DNA of 58,931 nucleotides from CAZVPF01 sp964628195 (GCA_964628195.1 CAZVPF010000020.1:1-58931); one strand, 5' to 3'; shown: positions 17,193 through 26,599, counted from the stretch's first letter. A program made the numbers and translations. The notes: generated from the letters alone by a model not told the origin.

Positions 17193-17290
17193 CGGCACCG
17201 AAAAGTGCCGATAAACTTTCTGAAATTAAAAACTAACACTTATATTTTCTTCCTCCTCCGAGAGCAGTGGCGAATGGTCGTTACTGCTCT
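17193..17290. promoter_or_regulatory. Two inverted repeats between topA and groES
   Basis: CGGCAC-N6-GTGCCG (17193-17198, 17205-17210) lies in the groES leader. AGAGCAGT (17261-17268) pairs exactly with ACTGCTCT (17283-17290); on the plus strand this second repeat is followed by TTTTATTT, like a terminator. No plus-strand gene runs into it, so it may mark an antisense transcript end or a binding site. Neither repeat matches CIRCE. The rest of 17162-17431 shows nothing further. Confidence 0.3.
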
Positions 17291-17431
17291 TTTTATTTAG
17301 AGGAGTCCGAAGCTGTACTCATCAATTCTGCGAACAGTTAACAATTATAACTGAAACTCATGAAAGTTAAAGAGCGCATTGGCTGGGCAGCAAAAGTATT
17401 TCAACATCGGCGCCCGCGAAGAATACTTGGA

Positions 17432-19816
17432 CTATTCGTCGTCTTTGTCTTCAGCCTTTTTCTTCTTGGACTTGCTCTTTTTCCTGCCGAGCAGTTCATC
17501 TGCCTGTTCGAGCGTTTCGGGCGGCCATTTCCCCTCTGACTGGAGTTTTTTGAGGTTGTCCACCTGCTTTATACTCACAATAGTTCTGCACCGCGGGAAC
17601 TTATTACAGCCGAGGAACGGGCCTCTCTTGCTCTGGCGGACGACGAGTTCGCCTTTTTTGCACTTATGACATGTAATGCCGGTCGGCTCGGGCGGGGCCT
17701 TTGGCGGCAGTACGTTACCTTCCTTGTCGAGATTAAGGATAGTCTTACATTCGGGATATCCTGAGCAGCCGAGGAACGGGCCGAATCGCCCGAACTTCTG
17801 CACCATCGGTTTTCCGCAGTTGGGACATTTATGCTCGGTCGTCTTTTCCTCCTGCATCTTACCCTCGCGGTCGCACGGAGCGGCATATTTGCAGTCCGGG
17901 TACTTCGAGCAGCTAAGGAACTTGCCGTTCTTTCCGAACCGGTAAACCATCTCGCTGCCGCATTCGGGGCACTTATACTCGCTCGGTGTTGTCTCGGCCT
18001 TGGCGTGTTTCATGGTTTCTGCGGCGTGTTCAAGGTTCTCCTTGAAAGGCCCGTAGAATTCGTTAAGCACGCTTATCCAGTCAAGGTGCTGCTCCTCGAT
18101 TTTGTCAAGCTGCTCTTCCATGTGCCTTGTGAAATTTATATCCATAAGCTTTGGGAAAAACTCGCAAAGCTTGTCGGTCACGATCTCGCCCAGGTCCGTG
18201 GCGTGGAAGTTGCGGTCGATCTTCTCGACGTATTTCCTGTCCTGGATTGTACTGATGATAGACGCGTAGGTGCTCGGCCTGCCAATACCTTCCTTCTCCA
18301 GTGCCTTGACAAGCGAGGCTTCGTTGTACCTTGCCGGGGGCTTGGTGAAGTTCTGCTGGGCCTGGATGTCGACGGTTTTTACCGCCTGGTCAACCTTGAG
18401 CTCAGGGAGCGTCGGGTCGTTCGATGTCGTGGTCCAGATTCGTGTGTACCCGTCGAAGACGAGAACCCTTCCGGTCGTCCTGTAAACGCACGGCCCTTCG
18501 GCGGTCTCGGCGAGTATCTGCACAGCGGTGACGTCATATTTGGCGGGCATCATCTGTGAGGCGATGAAGCGCTGCCATATCAGCTTATAGAGCTTGAACT
18601 GCTCGTCTGTCAGAACTGTTTTCAACTCGTTGGGCACGAGGTCCGGGTCGGTAGGGCGGATCGCCTCGTGTGCCTGCTGGGCGCCTTTTTTGGAGGAGTA
18701 CATATTCGCTTTTTCGGGCAGGTACTCCGGGCCGATGTTGTTTTTTATGTACCGCCTGGAGTCATTGAGAGCCTCGGGCGAAAGGTGCGTGCTGTCGGTT
18801 CTCATGTAGGTAATAAGCCCGAGAATGCCCATCGAGCCGAGGTCAATGCCTTCGTAAAGCTGCTGGGCGACACTCATCGTCCGCTTGGCGGTAAAGCCCA
18901 GCCGATTCGCCGCGGCCTGTTGAAGCGTTGAGGTAATGAACGGCGGCGACGGCCTTGATGTCTGAGTCTTGACCTCGAGATCGCTTATCTTGAAGTCAGC
19001 ACCTTTCAGCGCGTTAAATATTTTCTCCGCATCGGCCTGGTTGTCTACCGAAAACTTCTCACCCTTTACCTTATAGAGGTCGGCCTTGAACGCGTTTCGT
19101 TCCGCCAGCCACTTATTCTGCTCGGCTATGGTCGGCCCTTTATCCTTCTCATCTTTGGTGTTAATGAACTTCGACCATTCCTGCGTGTAGTCCTTTTCAA
19201 GATCAACGCTGAAAACTCCTGGGATCAGCCAGTATTCATCCGGCACGAATTCGCGTATCTCCTTTTCGCGGTCGACGATGATCTTGACCGCCACAGACTG
19301 TACCCTGCCTGCGCTTAGGCCCCTCGTAACCTTTTTCCAAAGCAGCGGGCTTATCTGGTAGCCGACAATACGGTCAAGTATCCGCCTTGCCTGCTGGGCC
19401 ATGACCTTGTCCTGATCCAGCTTGCCGGGGGAGGAAAAGGCTCTTTCAATAGAATTTTTGGTAATGGCATTAAATACAACCCGGTATGTGTTCTCTTCCG
19501 GCATTTTAAGTATTTCCGCGAGGTGCCATGCAATCGCTTCGCCTTCACGGTCAAGGTCAGTCGCGAGGTATAGCGTGTCGCAATTTTTCGCGGCCGACTT
19601 CAAGCTGTTTACTGTTCGCTTCTTGCCGGGTGTTATATCGTATGTGGGCTCGAAATTATTCTCAATATCGACATTCATGCCCTTTGAAGGCAGGTCCCTG
19701 ACATGCCCCATCGAGGCCTTGACCTCGAAACTGGAACCGAGATATTTATTAATGGTCTTCGCCTTTGCGGGCGATTCCACAATTACAAGTGCTTTTCCGT
19801 TGCTTCTCTTTGCCAT
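17432..19816 (-). CDS. topA: DNA topoisomerase I (type IA)
   Basis: Relaxes negative supercoils by single-strand passage. 794 residues from the ATG at 19816 (MAKRSNGKALVIVESPAKAK). A TTG four codons upstream extends the frame but is less likely. The TOPRIM domain has Glu14 in VESPAKA and the acidic triad Asp87, Asp89, Glu91 (ATDLDREGEA). The catalytic tyrosine is Tyr337 in GLITYMRTDSTHL. The C-terminus has three four-cysteine zinc ribbons (YKCPECGSEM..., HKCPNCGKPM..., TCHKCKKGEL...), then a lysine-rich, acidic end. Domain order and length are normal for bacterial TopA. Monocistronic as far as visible. Confidence 0.97.
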   Translation of the reverse strand: MAKRSNGKALVIVESPAKAKTINKYLGSSFEVKASMGHVRDLPSKGMNVDIENNFEPTYDITPGKKRTVNSLKSAAKNCDTLYLATDLDREGEAIAWHLAEILKMPEENTYRVVFNAITKNSIERAFSSPGKLDQDKVMAQQARRILDRIVGYQISPLLWKKVTRGLSAGRVQSVAVKIIVDREKEIREFVPDEYWLIPGVFSVDLEKDYTQEWSKFINTKDEKDKGPTIAEQNKWLAERNAFKADLYKVKGEKFSVDNQADAEKIFNALKGADFKISDLEVKTQTSRPSPPFITSTLQQAAANRLGFTAKRTMSVAQQLYEGIDLGSMGILGLITYMRTDSTHLSPEALNDSRRYIKNNIGPEYLPEKANMYSSKKGAQQAHEAIRPTDPDLVPNELKTVLTDEQFKLYKLIWQRFIASQMMPAKYDVTAVQILAETAEGPCVYRTTGRVLVFDGYTRIWTTTSNDPTLPELKVDQAVKTVDIQAQQNFTKPPARYNEASLVKALEKEGIGRPSTYASIISTIQDRKYVEKIDRNFHATDLGEIVTDKLCEFFPKLMDINFTRHMEEQLDKIEEQHLDWISVLNEFYGPFKENLEHAAETMKHAKAETTPSEYKCPECGSEMVYRFGKNGKFLSCSKYPDCKYAAPCDREGKMQEEKTTEHKCPNCGKPMVQKFGRFGPFLGCSGYPECKTILNLDKEGNVLPPKAPPEPTGITCHKCKKGELVVRQSKRGPFLGCNKFPRCRTIVSIKQVDNLKKLQSEGKWPPETLEQADELLGRKKSKSKKKKAEDKDDE

Positions 19817-20013
19817 AAAATAATCCAAAAGGGGGTTAAATAAGTAAAAAAACAGTTAATAAAAGACAAAATAAGTCCTTAAATTTTCATCTTTAGACAG
19901 AACAGATAACAGCCACTGCCTGTCCTTGTCAAGAAAAAACATAACCACATTTAAGGCATTTGTATACCTGATTTATACAGTAATATTCATTTTTCTTTAG
20001 TATCGACCTGATT

Positions 20014-20028
20014 TACGTTTCAAACGTA
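20014..20028. promoter_or_regulatory. 15-bp palindrome in the topA / small-protein divergent region
   Basis: TACGTTT-C-AAACGTA is a perfect palindrome around one central base, 70 nt before the small membrane protein gene. A direct repeat ACCTGATTTA occurs near 19966 and 20006 in the same region. A repressor or activator site is plausible. Regulator unknown. Confidence 0.35.
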
Positions 20029-20097
20029 TAAATTGTTGGATAAATTGGCAATTTAATAAAAAACGTTAATTAAAAGCCTTTAAAGGAGGTGATAATA

Positions 20098-20316
20098 ATG
20101 TACGCTCACAATAACACACATTTACATTTTTCACCTGAACATAAGATTTTGCACAACCTTGAATTACTCGCTCACAGCAAAAGATTCTGGATTGGATTAG
20201 GTGTTATAGCTTTTGCGGCTGCATTACTTGCTTTGGCGATTGCTTTCGGGCAGGGTCAGGGTAATCTTGAGTACCAGCCCATGATGCCTTTCGGTCCATA
20301 TTATATGGTCAGGTAA
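20098..20316 (+). CDS. Small single-pass membrane protein
   Basis: 72 residues from ATG 20098. An upstream GTG in frame lies inside the ribosome site and is rejected. The site AAAGGAGGTGAT is a perfect anti-Shine-Dalgarno match, so translation should be very strong. The N-terminus is His-rich (MYAHNNTHLHFSPEHK). One hydrophobic helix follows (about residues 31-52, FWIGLGVIAFAAALLALAIAF), then a Gly/Pro/Met-rich tail (MMPFGPYYMVR). No family recognised. The His and Met clusters could bind metal ions, but this is speculation. It stands alone between divergent topA and convergent priA. Confidence 0.6.
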   Translation: MYAHNNTHLHFSPEHKILHNLELLAHSKRFWIGLGVIAFAAALLALAIAFGQGQGNLEYQPMMPFGPYYMVR

Positions 20317-20367
20317 CAACCTGGACGGTCAGGTGAAAGCAAAGATAATTAATAAATATTAACGTAT

Positions 20368-22695
20368 TTAAAGCATATTTAAGGGGTCGACGTCAAACAG
20401 TATATGGACAGCAGGGCGAATAGGCGGTAATTTTCGCAGGGCCGATAAAAGATTCTGGATTGTTATTACATCCGGGCTTTGTAGAATTATTTGCATCCTG
20501 TGCTTGCGGGTAACGCGGTTTATAATAGCGTCAAAAGGGCCGTCCGCATTTATATCAAGTTTATTCCTTTCAATAAGGCCGTCTATTCGAGCTTTTAGAT
20601 CATTCGCGGCTGTTTCAAGCTTGTCATACTTCTCATCGCGAAGATTTATAACCGCCATACGCCAACATGGGGGCAGGTGCATTTCCTTTCGCTGCGTGAG
20701 CTCTGTGCGGGCAAAGCCTTCATAATCCCCTCGCACCGCGGCCTGTATCGAACGGGATTCCTTCATAAAGGTCTGCACTATAACTTTGCCGGGTTTATCG
20801 CCCCTGCCTGCTCGGCCGGCTACTTGTGAGATAAGCTGAAAGGTTCTTTCATTCGCCCGGAAGTCGGGCACGGAAAGCGCGGTGTCGGCGTTGACTATGC
20901 CCACCAGCGTGACGTTGGGGAAATGGAGGCCTTTGGCAAGTATCTGAGTCCCGGCAAGAATGTCAATTTCGCCCCTGCCGAAAGCATCCAGCATTTGGTA
21001 ATAATCCCTGCTCCGCATCGAATCTGTGTCAACTCGCAAGACATTGGCGCTGGGCAGGATTTTTGCAATTTGCTCTTCGAGCTGTTGTGAGCCTGCCCCG
21101 ATAAGTGACATTACCGCACCGCACAGCGGGCAGTTCTTCGGCACGAGCTGGCTGGCGAGACAGTGATGACAGACAGCGGTGCCGAAGCCGACATGGCCTG
21201 TCCGGCCGAAATGTTTGCCTTTGCCGGTTCGTTTGTGAAAGGTAAGTGTAACGTCACAGTTCCTGCAGGTCAGGCAGTGGCCGCATTTTTTGCAGACGAC
21301 GTAACTGCTGTAACCCCGGCGGTTCAAAAGCAGAATGGCCTGTTCGCCTTTTTGTGTTGTTTCTGTGAGCAGGTTTTCGAGCCGCTCGCTGATAAGCTCT
21401 CTGCCCGGGGTGGTTATACATCTGGTCATATCGACCACTTCCATTTCCGGCACTGCTGTCGGGCTTACCCGGTGGGGCAGGGTAAGGCGTTTGTAATGCT
21501 TCCTGGCGGTGCAGTTGTGAAGTGTTTCAAGGCTGGGCGTCGCCGAGCCGAGGATGCACACAGCGCCTTTAAGCTGGGCACGCTTAATCGCGGCATCTCT
21601 GCCGTTGTAGCAGGGCGCATTGTCCTGCTTGTAGCTGCTGTCATGTTCCTCGTCGACTACGACAAGGCCAAGATCAGGCAAAGGCGCAAACACAGCCGAT
21701 CGGGCCCCGATAACCACGTTTGCCTTGCCGGCCCGGACCTTTTGCCACTGTGAATTTCTCTGCGCATCGGTAAGGCCGCTGTGCATTACGGCGAGCTTTT
21801 CAAAACGGACCGCGAACCGTTCAACGGTCTGGGCAGTAAGGGCGATTTCAGGTACGAGAACAAGGGCATCTTTTCCAGCCTGTATCGTTTTCTCAATCGC
21901 CCGGATATAAACCTCGGTCTTGCCGCTGTCTGTAACCCCATGCAGCAGCCTGACGGCGAAATGACCCGAATCGACAGCCCCGGCAATATCTTCAAGGGCC
22001 ATTCGCTGATGTTCGTTGATTTCAAAGCCTGCCCGGGTCAACATCAACCCTTCAGGCAGTGCGGGAAGAGAGTTCAGCACTTCCCTGCGGGTAAGCTTAA
22101 CTGCATTATGCCTGATGAGGGTTCGCAGTACCGCTTCTGTTAGACCCGCTGCTTCAAGAGTCTTTATTTTATCAACCGCCCGGTCCTCGTCGAACGCATT
22201 TACTTTTTCAAGGTGATCGACAAGGTTTTGCTGCTTTGGCGAGGTTAGCTTGATGGAGGCATAATCCTCGGTAAGGTGGATCATGCTCCTTTTTGTGACC
22301 CCGGCGCCTTTCCTGACCGCCGCAGGGACCATTGCCGCAAGCACCTGCCCCAGCGGGCAGACATAATATTCGCTTATCCACTTTCCGAGCTTCATTAAAT
22401 GCTCATCGAGTAAAGGCTTCTCGTCCAAAACCGCCTTGACCTTTTTGTACTTAATACGCTGCTGATCATCGCGGTCGACGCGCTTAACAGTGACACAGAA
22501 ACCTGTTACGGTTCTGTTGGAACGTCCCAGGGGCACCTCGACACGTGTGCCGGGCATTACATCGCCAAGCTTATCAGGCAGCATGTAGCTGAACAGCATA
22601 TCGGCACCGCTTGCCAGCGCTACGTCAATAATCCTTTCGCCTGTAATATCCATATTGTCATCGAAGAGGGTTTCCAAAAAGATGCCGCCTTTCAA
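20368..22695 (-). CDS. priA: Primosomal replication-restart helicase PriA
   Basis: Restarts stalled replication forks. 775 residues. An N-terminal 3'-DNA-binding domain is followed by an SF2 helicase with Walker A in GVTDSGKTEVYI (about 255-266), motif II DEEH in VVVDEEHDSSYKQ, and motif VI QVAGRAGRGDKPG. The zinc-binding insert has CKKCGHCLTCRNC and CHHCLAS...CPLCGA, eight cysteines for two zinc ions. The N-terminus is uncertain: the longest frame starts with TTG at 22695; a second TTG six codons later and ATG at 22653 (MDITGERII) are possible. It is convergent with the small membrane protein gene. Confidence 0.96.
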   Translation of the reverse strand: MKGGIFLETLFDDNMDITGERIIDVALASGADMLFSYMLPDKLGDVMPGTRVEVPLGRSNRTVTGFCVTVKRVDRDDQQRIKYKKVKAVLDEKPLLDEHLMKLGKWISEYYVCPLGQVLAAMVPAAVRKGAGVTKRSMIHLTEDYASIKLTSPKQQNLVDHLEKVNAFDEDRAVDKIKTLEAAGLTEAVLRTLIRHNAVKLTRREVLNSLPALPEGLMLTRAGFEINEHQRMALEDIAGAVDSGHFAVRLLHGVTDSGKTEVYIRAIEKTIQAGKDALVLVPEIALTAQTVERFAVRFEKLAVMHSGLTDAQRNSQWQKVRAGKANVVIGARSAVFAPLPDLGLVVVDEEHDSSYKQDNAPCYNGRDAAIKRAQLKGAVCILGSATPSLETLHNCTARKHYKRLTLPHRVSPTAVPEMEVVDMTRCITTPGRELISERLENLLTETTQKGEQAILLLNRRGYSSYVVCKKCGHCLTCRNCDVTLTFHKRTGKGKHFGRTGHVGFGTAVCHHCLASQLVPKNCPLCGAVMSLIGAGSQQLEEQIAKILPSANVLRVDTDSMRSRDYYQMLDAFGRGEIDILAGTQILAKGLHFPNVTLVGIVNADTALSVPDFRANERTFQLISQVAGRAGRGDKPGKVIVQTFMKESRSIQAAVRGDYEGFARTELTQRKEMHLPPCWRMAVINLRDEKYDKLETAANDLKARIDGLIERNKLDINADGPFDAIINRVTRKHRMQIILQSPDVITIQNLLSALRKLPPIRPAVHILFDVDPLNML

Positions 22696-22809
22696 GTATT
22701 AAAAGAAAAGATTTTATCCGGCAGGGAGCCATTAATCAAATCATTGCTACCTATATTTGCCTGGGTTCAGTGTCAATTCCACAAATAAGAAAATCCACAA
22801 GAACTTTGC

Positions 22810-22851
22810 TACATTAATGTATTTCTATTGCCGCGGATATACATTATTGTA
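22810..22851 (+). promoter_or_regulatory. Paired TACA-N4-TGTA operators (enhancer sites) of amtB
   Basis: TACATTAATGTA (22810-22821, a perfect palindrome) and TACATTATTGTA (22840-22851) are centred 30 bp apart, about 150 and 120 bp before the predicted sigma-54 start. The same motif pair with almost the same spacing and distance precedes glnA. Position and pairing fit an enhancer for a sigma-54 activator, but the sequence is not the classical NtrC site. Confidence 0.6.
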
Positions 22852-22942
22852 GAGTGGTGTGAAAAAACTGTCGCATTTGTATATAAGTATAAGTCTTTGT
22901 CAGAAATGGTTTTATGTGTAATATTGAGGTTTTTTATTGAGT

Positions 22943-22958
22943 TGGCATACAGCTTGCA
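22943..22958 (+). promoter_or_regulatory. Sigma-54 promoter of amtB-glnB
   Basis: TGGCATACAGCTTGCA keeps the GG (22944-22945) and GC (22956-22957) doublets exactly 10 nt apart, as required for RpoN. It lies about 70 nt upstream of the amtB start and fits nitrogen control. Confidence 0.75.
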
Positions 22959-23028
22959 ATGCGAATTGCATTCGGCAAGGGGCTTTGCCGAATTACGGAA
23001 GTTGCTAAGCGATTTTAAGGAAAATGAC

Positions 23029-24393
23029 ATGAGAAAGTGCAAGCGGGAAAGTTCTAAGAAGTGGAAGTTTACTATTTTACTGGCGGCTGTTGTGCTGCTT
23101 ATTACCGGCGGGCCGGTTCTGGCTGATGACGGCGGGCCTTCAATCGGTGACGTTGCTCAGGGACTGGATACGGTCTGGGTGCTTTTGGGCGCGTTCCTGG
23201 TCTTTTTTATGCAGGCCGGTTTCGGGATGCTGGAAGCAGGCTTTATCCGTGCCAAGAACACCTGCAACATTTTGACTAAAAACTTTCTGGATTTCTGCAT
23301 GGCGTCGCTGGGCTTTTTCCTTGTTGGTTATGCCCTTATGTTCGGCAGCGGAAACGGTTTTCTCGGGACTGAGGGCTGGTGCCTGATGGGGCTTGATGAC
23401 ACTTTCGCCGGTGTTCCGCTTTTCGCGTTCTGGCTTTTCCAGGCGGCGTTTTGCGGGGCGGCAGCGACTATTGTGGCAGGTGGCATGGCCGAGCGAATGA
23501 AATTTGTCGCCTACCTTAGCTACTCATTCCTTATCTCGGCGATTATCTACCCGATAGTCGGACACTGGATATGGGGCGGCGGATGGCTCGGTGAGATGGG
23601 CTTTGCCGACTTCGCAGGTTCCACTGTAGTGCATACTGTGGGCGGTTTTGCAGCTCTAATAGGCACCATGATGCTTGGCCCGCGTGAGGGCAAGTTCACT
23701 CCGGACGGCAAGGCACAGGCGATAGCCGGTCATAATATCCCGATAGCATGTTTGGGGGTCTTTATCCTCTGGTTCGGCTGGTTCGGTTTCAATGCAGGCT
23801 CGACACTTAGCGTTGGCGACGGGCAGCTTATAGGCAGGGTAGCTATTAACACTAACATTGCCGCCGCACTGGGTGGAATTGCAGCGATGATAACCGTCTG
23901 GAAACAAGTAGGCAAGCCGGACCTGTCAATGGCGATGAACGGTGCGCTGGCAGGGCTTGTGGGAATCACTGCTCCCTGTGCTTTTGTCGAACCGTGGGCT
24001 GCAATGGTTATCGGTGCAATCGCCGGTGTGCTGGTTGTGTTCGGTGTTGAGCTTCTCGATAAGCTGCATATTGACGACCCGGTTGGTGCGGTTCCCGTAC
24101 ACGGCATGTGCGGTGTTTGGGGAACGATAGCTGTCGGGCTGTTCGGCAAGGAGGCCCTCGGGCTGGCTAACGAAGGGTTCGTATATTCGCTTAACCCGAT
24201 GCAGCTTGGTATTCAGATCGTCGGAAGCGTTGCAACAGTGGTCTTTGTGCTTATTACAATGGGCATCGTTTTCAAGCTTATCGATGTGACCGTCGGGCTG
24301 CGTGTCAACAGGGATGAGGAGCTTCGCGGGCTGGATATCGGCGAACACGGCATGGAATCCTATGGCGGGTTCCAGGTATGGACCACAAACTGA
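23029..24393 (+). CDS. amtB: Ammonium transporter, AmtB type
   Basis: Inner-membrane ammonium channel of 454 residues. I start it at 23029 (MRKCKRESSKKWKFT) because AAGGA lies 8 nt upstream and a cleavable signal peptide follows (LLAAVVLLITGGPVLADDG). The longer frame would read through the sigma-54 promoter. Family signatures include FFMQAGFGMLEAGFIRAKNT, the FWLFQAAFCGAAATIVAGGMAER region, and the pore histidines in STVVHTVGG and VHGMCG. Eleven membrane helices are expected. It is cotranscribed with the P-II gene 58 nt downstream, the partner that blocks the channel when nitrogen is plentiful. Confidence 0.96.
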   Translation: MRKCKRESSKKWKFTILLAAVVLLITGGPVLADDGGPSIGDVAQGLDTVWVLLGAFLVFFMQAGFGMLEAGFIRAKNTCNILTKNFLDFCMASLGFFLVGYALMFGSGNGFLGTEGWCLMGLDDTFAGVPLFAFWLFQAAFCGAAATIVAGGMAERMKFVAYLSYSFLISAIIYPIVGHWIWGGGWLGEMGFADFAGSTVVHTVGGFAALIGTMMLGPREGKFTPDGKAQAIAGHNIPIACLGVFILWFGWFGFNAGSTLSVGDGQLIGRVAINTNIAAALGGIAAMITVWKQVGKPDLSMAMNGALAGLVGITAPCAFVEPWAAMVIGAIAGVLVVFGVELLDKLHIDDPVGAVPVHGMCGVWGTIAVGLFGKEALGLANEGFVYSLNPMQLGIQIVGSVATVVFVLITMGIVFKLIDVTVGLRVNRDEELRGLDIGEHGMESYGGFQVWTTN

Positions 24394-24451
24394 CAGCAGG
24401 CCATAGGTTCCGATTAAGAAGAAATTATCTGTTTACTTTGGAGACATAGAT

Positions 24452-24793
24452 ATGAAACTGGTTATAGCTTACATTCAGCCGCATAAACTGAAGGACGTAA
24501 AAAAGGCTCTTTACAATGCGGAAGTATACAAGATGTCGGTTACAAACGCACTTGGCTGCGGAGAGCAGCTCGGATATGAGGAAAACTACCGCGGCATCAA
24601 GTTCGAGGTGAACCTGCTTAAGAAAGTGCGGATCGAAATCGCAATTACAGAACCTTTCCTTGACAGAACGGTTGAAGCTGTTATTGAAGGTTCGAGGACC
24701 GGCGAGATCGGCGACGGCAAGATAATAATTATGGACGTGGTCGACTGTATCCGGATTCGTACCGGTGAACGCGGCAATGTCGCCATCGGTTAG
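24452..24793 (+). CDS. glnB: P-II nitrogen regulatory protein (GlnB/GlnK family)
   Basis: Trimeric sensor of 2-oxoglutarate and ATP/ADP, 113 residues. It has the family start MKLVIAYIQPHKLKDVKKAL, the T-loop with the uridylylation tyrosine in YEENYRGIKFEV (Tyr51 equivalent), and the C-terminal DGKIIIMDVVDCIRIRTGERG nucleotide site. The apex of the T-loop (GCGEQLGYEEN) differs from the enteric GRQKGHTEL version. That may alter partner choice. Linked to amtB, so a GlnK-like function (regulating AmtB) is most likely. No GlnD is in the window, so uridylylation is unproven. The symbol could equally be glnK. Confidence 0.92.
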   Translation: MKLVIAYIQPHKLKDVKKALYNAEVYKMSVTNALGCGEQLGYEENYRGIKFEVNLLKKVRIEIAITEPFLDRTVEAVIEGSRTGEIGDGKIIIMDVVDCIRIRTGERGNVAIG

Positions 24794-24830
24794 AAGCTCT
24801 TCAGCAAATGAACGAGAAAGTTGTTAAAGT

Positions 24831-24871
24831 TACAAATATGTAATTATGCTCTGTGAAAATACATATTTGTA
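24831..24871 (+). promoter_or_regulatory. Paired TACA-N4-TGTA operators (enhancer sites) of glnA
   Basis: TACAAATATGTA (24831-24842) and TACATATTTGTA (24860-24871) are exact reverse complements of each other, centred 29 bp apart. They lie about 150 and 120 bp before the predicted transcription start. The geometry matches the pair upstream of amtB. Confidence 0.6.
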
Positions 24872-24960
24872 GAATTGCATAAGAAACCTTAAATGTTTGC
24901 TGCTTAGTTAAGTATTTATAAAATAACGGCTTATGTCCAAAAATGAAATTGCCGAGGGTT

Positions 24961-24976
24961 TGGCATAACTGTTGCA
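24961..24976 (+). promoter_or_regulatory. Sigma-54 promoter of glnA
   Basis: TGGCATAACTGTTGCA has GG (24962-24963) and GC (24974-24975) separated by 10 nt. It lies about 110 nt before the glnA start codon and is nearly identical in core to the amtB promoter. Confidence 0.75.
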
Positions 24977-25086
24977 CAATATATTTACTCGTATGCAGTG
25001 TTGTTTTTATTGTGCTGCCGGGCGTGGCCGGCGAGAAAAGAATAATGATATCGAAAAAAGTTACAGCATTATGAAAGGAAAGTAAT

Positions 25087-26499
25087 ATGACCCCGAAAGA
25101 ATTCTTTGACTATTGCAAGAAACACAAAGCGAAAATGGTTGACCTTAAATTTGTCGACCTGCTCGGAACATGGCAGCACTGTTCGTATCCGACAGAGACT
25201 CTTGACGAGGGTATCTTCGAGGACGGCCTTGGTTTCGATGGTTCGTCTATCAGGGGCTGGCAGGACATCCACATGTCCGATATGCTCGCGGTTCCCGATC
25301 CTGACACAGCCGCCCTTGATCCGTTCTTCGCCGAGCCTACAGTCAGCGTGCTTGCCAACATCGTTGACCCTATTACAAAGGAAGACTACACCAAGGACCC
25401 AAGACACGTTGCAAGGAAGGGCGTAGAGTTCCTTAAGGAAACCGGTATCGCCGACACTTGCTTCATCGGTCCGGAGCCCGAATTTTTTATCTTCGATGAG
25501 GTTCGCTATGAGCAGAACCAGCACACCGGTTTCTACAAGATCGACTCTGTAGAAGGCGCGTGGAACACAGCGCGTTTCGAAGAGCCCAACCTTGGGTACA
25601 AGCCCAGCTTTAAGGGCGGTTACTTCCCGGTAAGCCCGACCGACACGATGCACGACCTTCGCGGTGAAATGGTTTACAAGCTGATGGAACTGGGCATCAA
25701 GATAGAGGCGCATCACCACGAGGTCGCCACCGCAGGCCAGGCCGAAATCGACATGGAGTTTAAGGACCTGGTTACAATGGCTGACCAGTTCATGTGGTAT
25801 AAATACGTTATCAAGAACGTTGCGAAAATTCACGGCAAGACGGTTACATTTATGCCCAAGCCGGTCTTTGACGACAACGGCAGCGGTATGCACTCGCATA
25901 TTTCGCTCTGGAAAGATAATAAACCCCTGTTCGCAGGCAACGGTTACGCCGGACTCAGCGAGATGGGTATGCACGCGGCGGGCGGTATTTTGAAACACGC
26001 TCCTGCCATACTTGCCTTTGCAGCTCCTACAAGCAACTCCTACAGAAGGCTTGTGCCGGGCTTCGAGGCACCGGTTAACCTTGTAATGTCGGCAAGAAAC
26101 CGCTCGGCTGCGGTTCGTATCCCGATGTACTCATCGAGCCCCAAGGCCAAGAGGATCGAGTTCCGCTGTCCCGACCCGACGGCGAACGGTTACCTGGCCT
26201 GGACAGCGATGTTGATGGCGGCTATCGACGGAATTAATAACAAGATCGACCCCGGCAAGCCGCTCGATGTTGACATTTACGAGCTTTCCCCGGAAGAATT
26301 GGCCAAGTACCCCAAGACCCCCGGCTCACTCGAAGAGGCAATTAACGCACTTGAGCAGGATCACGCTTTCCTGACAGAGGGCGGCGTGTTCACAGATGAC
26401 CTTGTCCAGTCATGGATCAAGTGGAAACGGGAAAATGAGCTTGAAGAGCTTGCTCTTCGCCCGCATCCGCACGAGTTCAATCTGTACTACGACTGCTGA
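25087..26499 (+). CDS. glnA: Glutamine synthetase, type I
   Basis: Makes glutamine from glutamate, ammonia and ATP; 470 residues, dodecameric family. Key blocks: DGSSIRGWQ, the metal-site EPEFFIFDEVR, EVATAGQAEIDMEF, DDNGSGMHSHISLW, the ATP-binding NRSAAVRIP, and the C-terminal HPHEFNLYYD. The tyrosine that is adenylylated in enteric enzymes is present (DVDIYELSPEE, Tyr397 region), suggesting the beta subtype with covalent control. No GlnE is in the window. Good ribosome site (GAAAGGAAAGTAAT). Sigma-54 promoter and paired upstream sites predict induction under nitrogen limitation. A terminator follows. Confidence 0.97.
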   Translation: MTPKEFFDYCKKHKAKMVDLKFVDLLGTWQHCSYPTETLDEGIFEDGLGFDGSSIRGWQDIHMSDMLAVPDPDTAALDPFFAEPTVSVLANIVDPITKEDYTKDPRHVARKGVEFLKETGIADTCFIGPEPEFFIFDEVRYEQNQHTGFYKIDSVEGAWNTARFEEPNLGYKPSFKGGYFPVSPTDTMHDLRGEMVYKLMELGIKIEAHHHEVATAGQAEIDMEFKDLVTMADQFMWYKYVIKNVAKIHGKTVTFMPKPVFDDNGSGMHSHISLWKDNKPLFAGNGYAGLSEMGMHAAGGILKHAPAILAFAAPTSNSYRRLVPGFEAPVNLVMSARNRSAAVRIPMYSSSPKAKRIEFRCPDPTANGYLAWTAMLMAAIDGINNKIDPGKPLDVDIYELSPEELAKYPKTPGSLEEAINALEQDHAFLTEGGVFTDDLVQSWIKWKRENELEELALRPHPHEFNLYYDC

Positions 26500-26532
26500 T
26501 CGCATTGCTGGTTTCAACTGATTTGATTAATG

Positions 26533-26579
26533 CTGTCCCTGTCGGGAAAGGGTCATATTTTTCCCGGCAGGGCAGTTTT
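26533..26579 (+). terminator. Terminator after glnA
   Basis: CTGTCCCTGTCGGGAAA (26533-26549) pairs with TTTCCCGGCAGGGCAG (26560-26575) with small mismatches, followed by TTTT. It separates glnA from gltB. Confidence 0.8.
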
Positions 26580-26599
26580 GTATAGTGAGATCAGCGACA

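Noticed and set aside
17162..17300. CIRCE heat-shock operator upstream of groES
   Set aside because: The inverted repeats present (CGGCAC/GTGCCG and AGAGCAGT/ACTGCTCT) do not match TTAGCACTC-N9-GAGTGCTAA.
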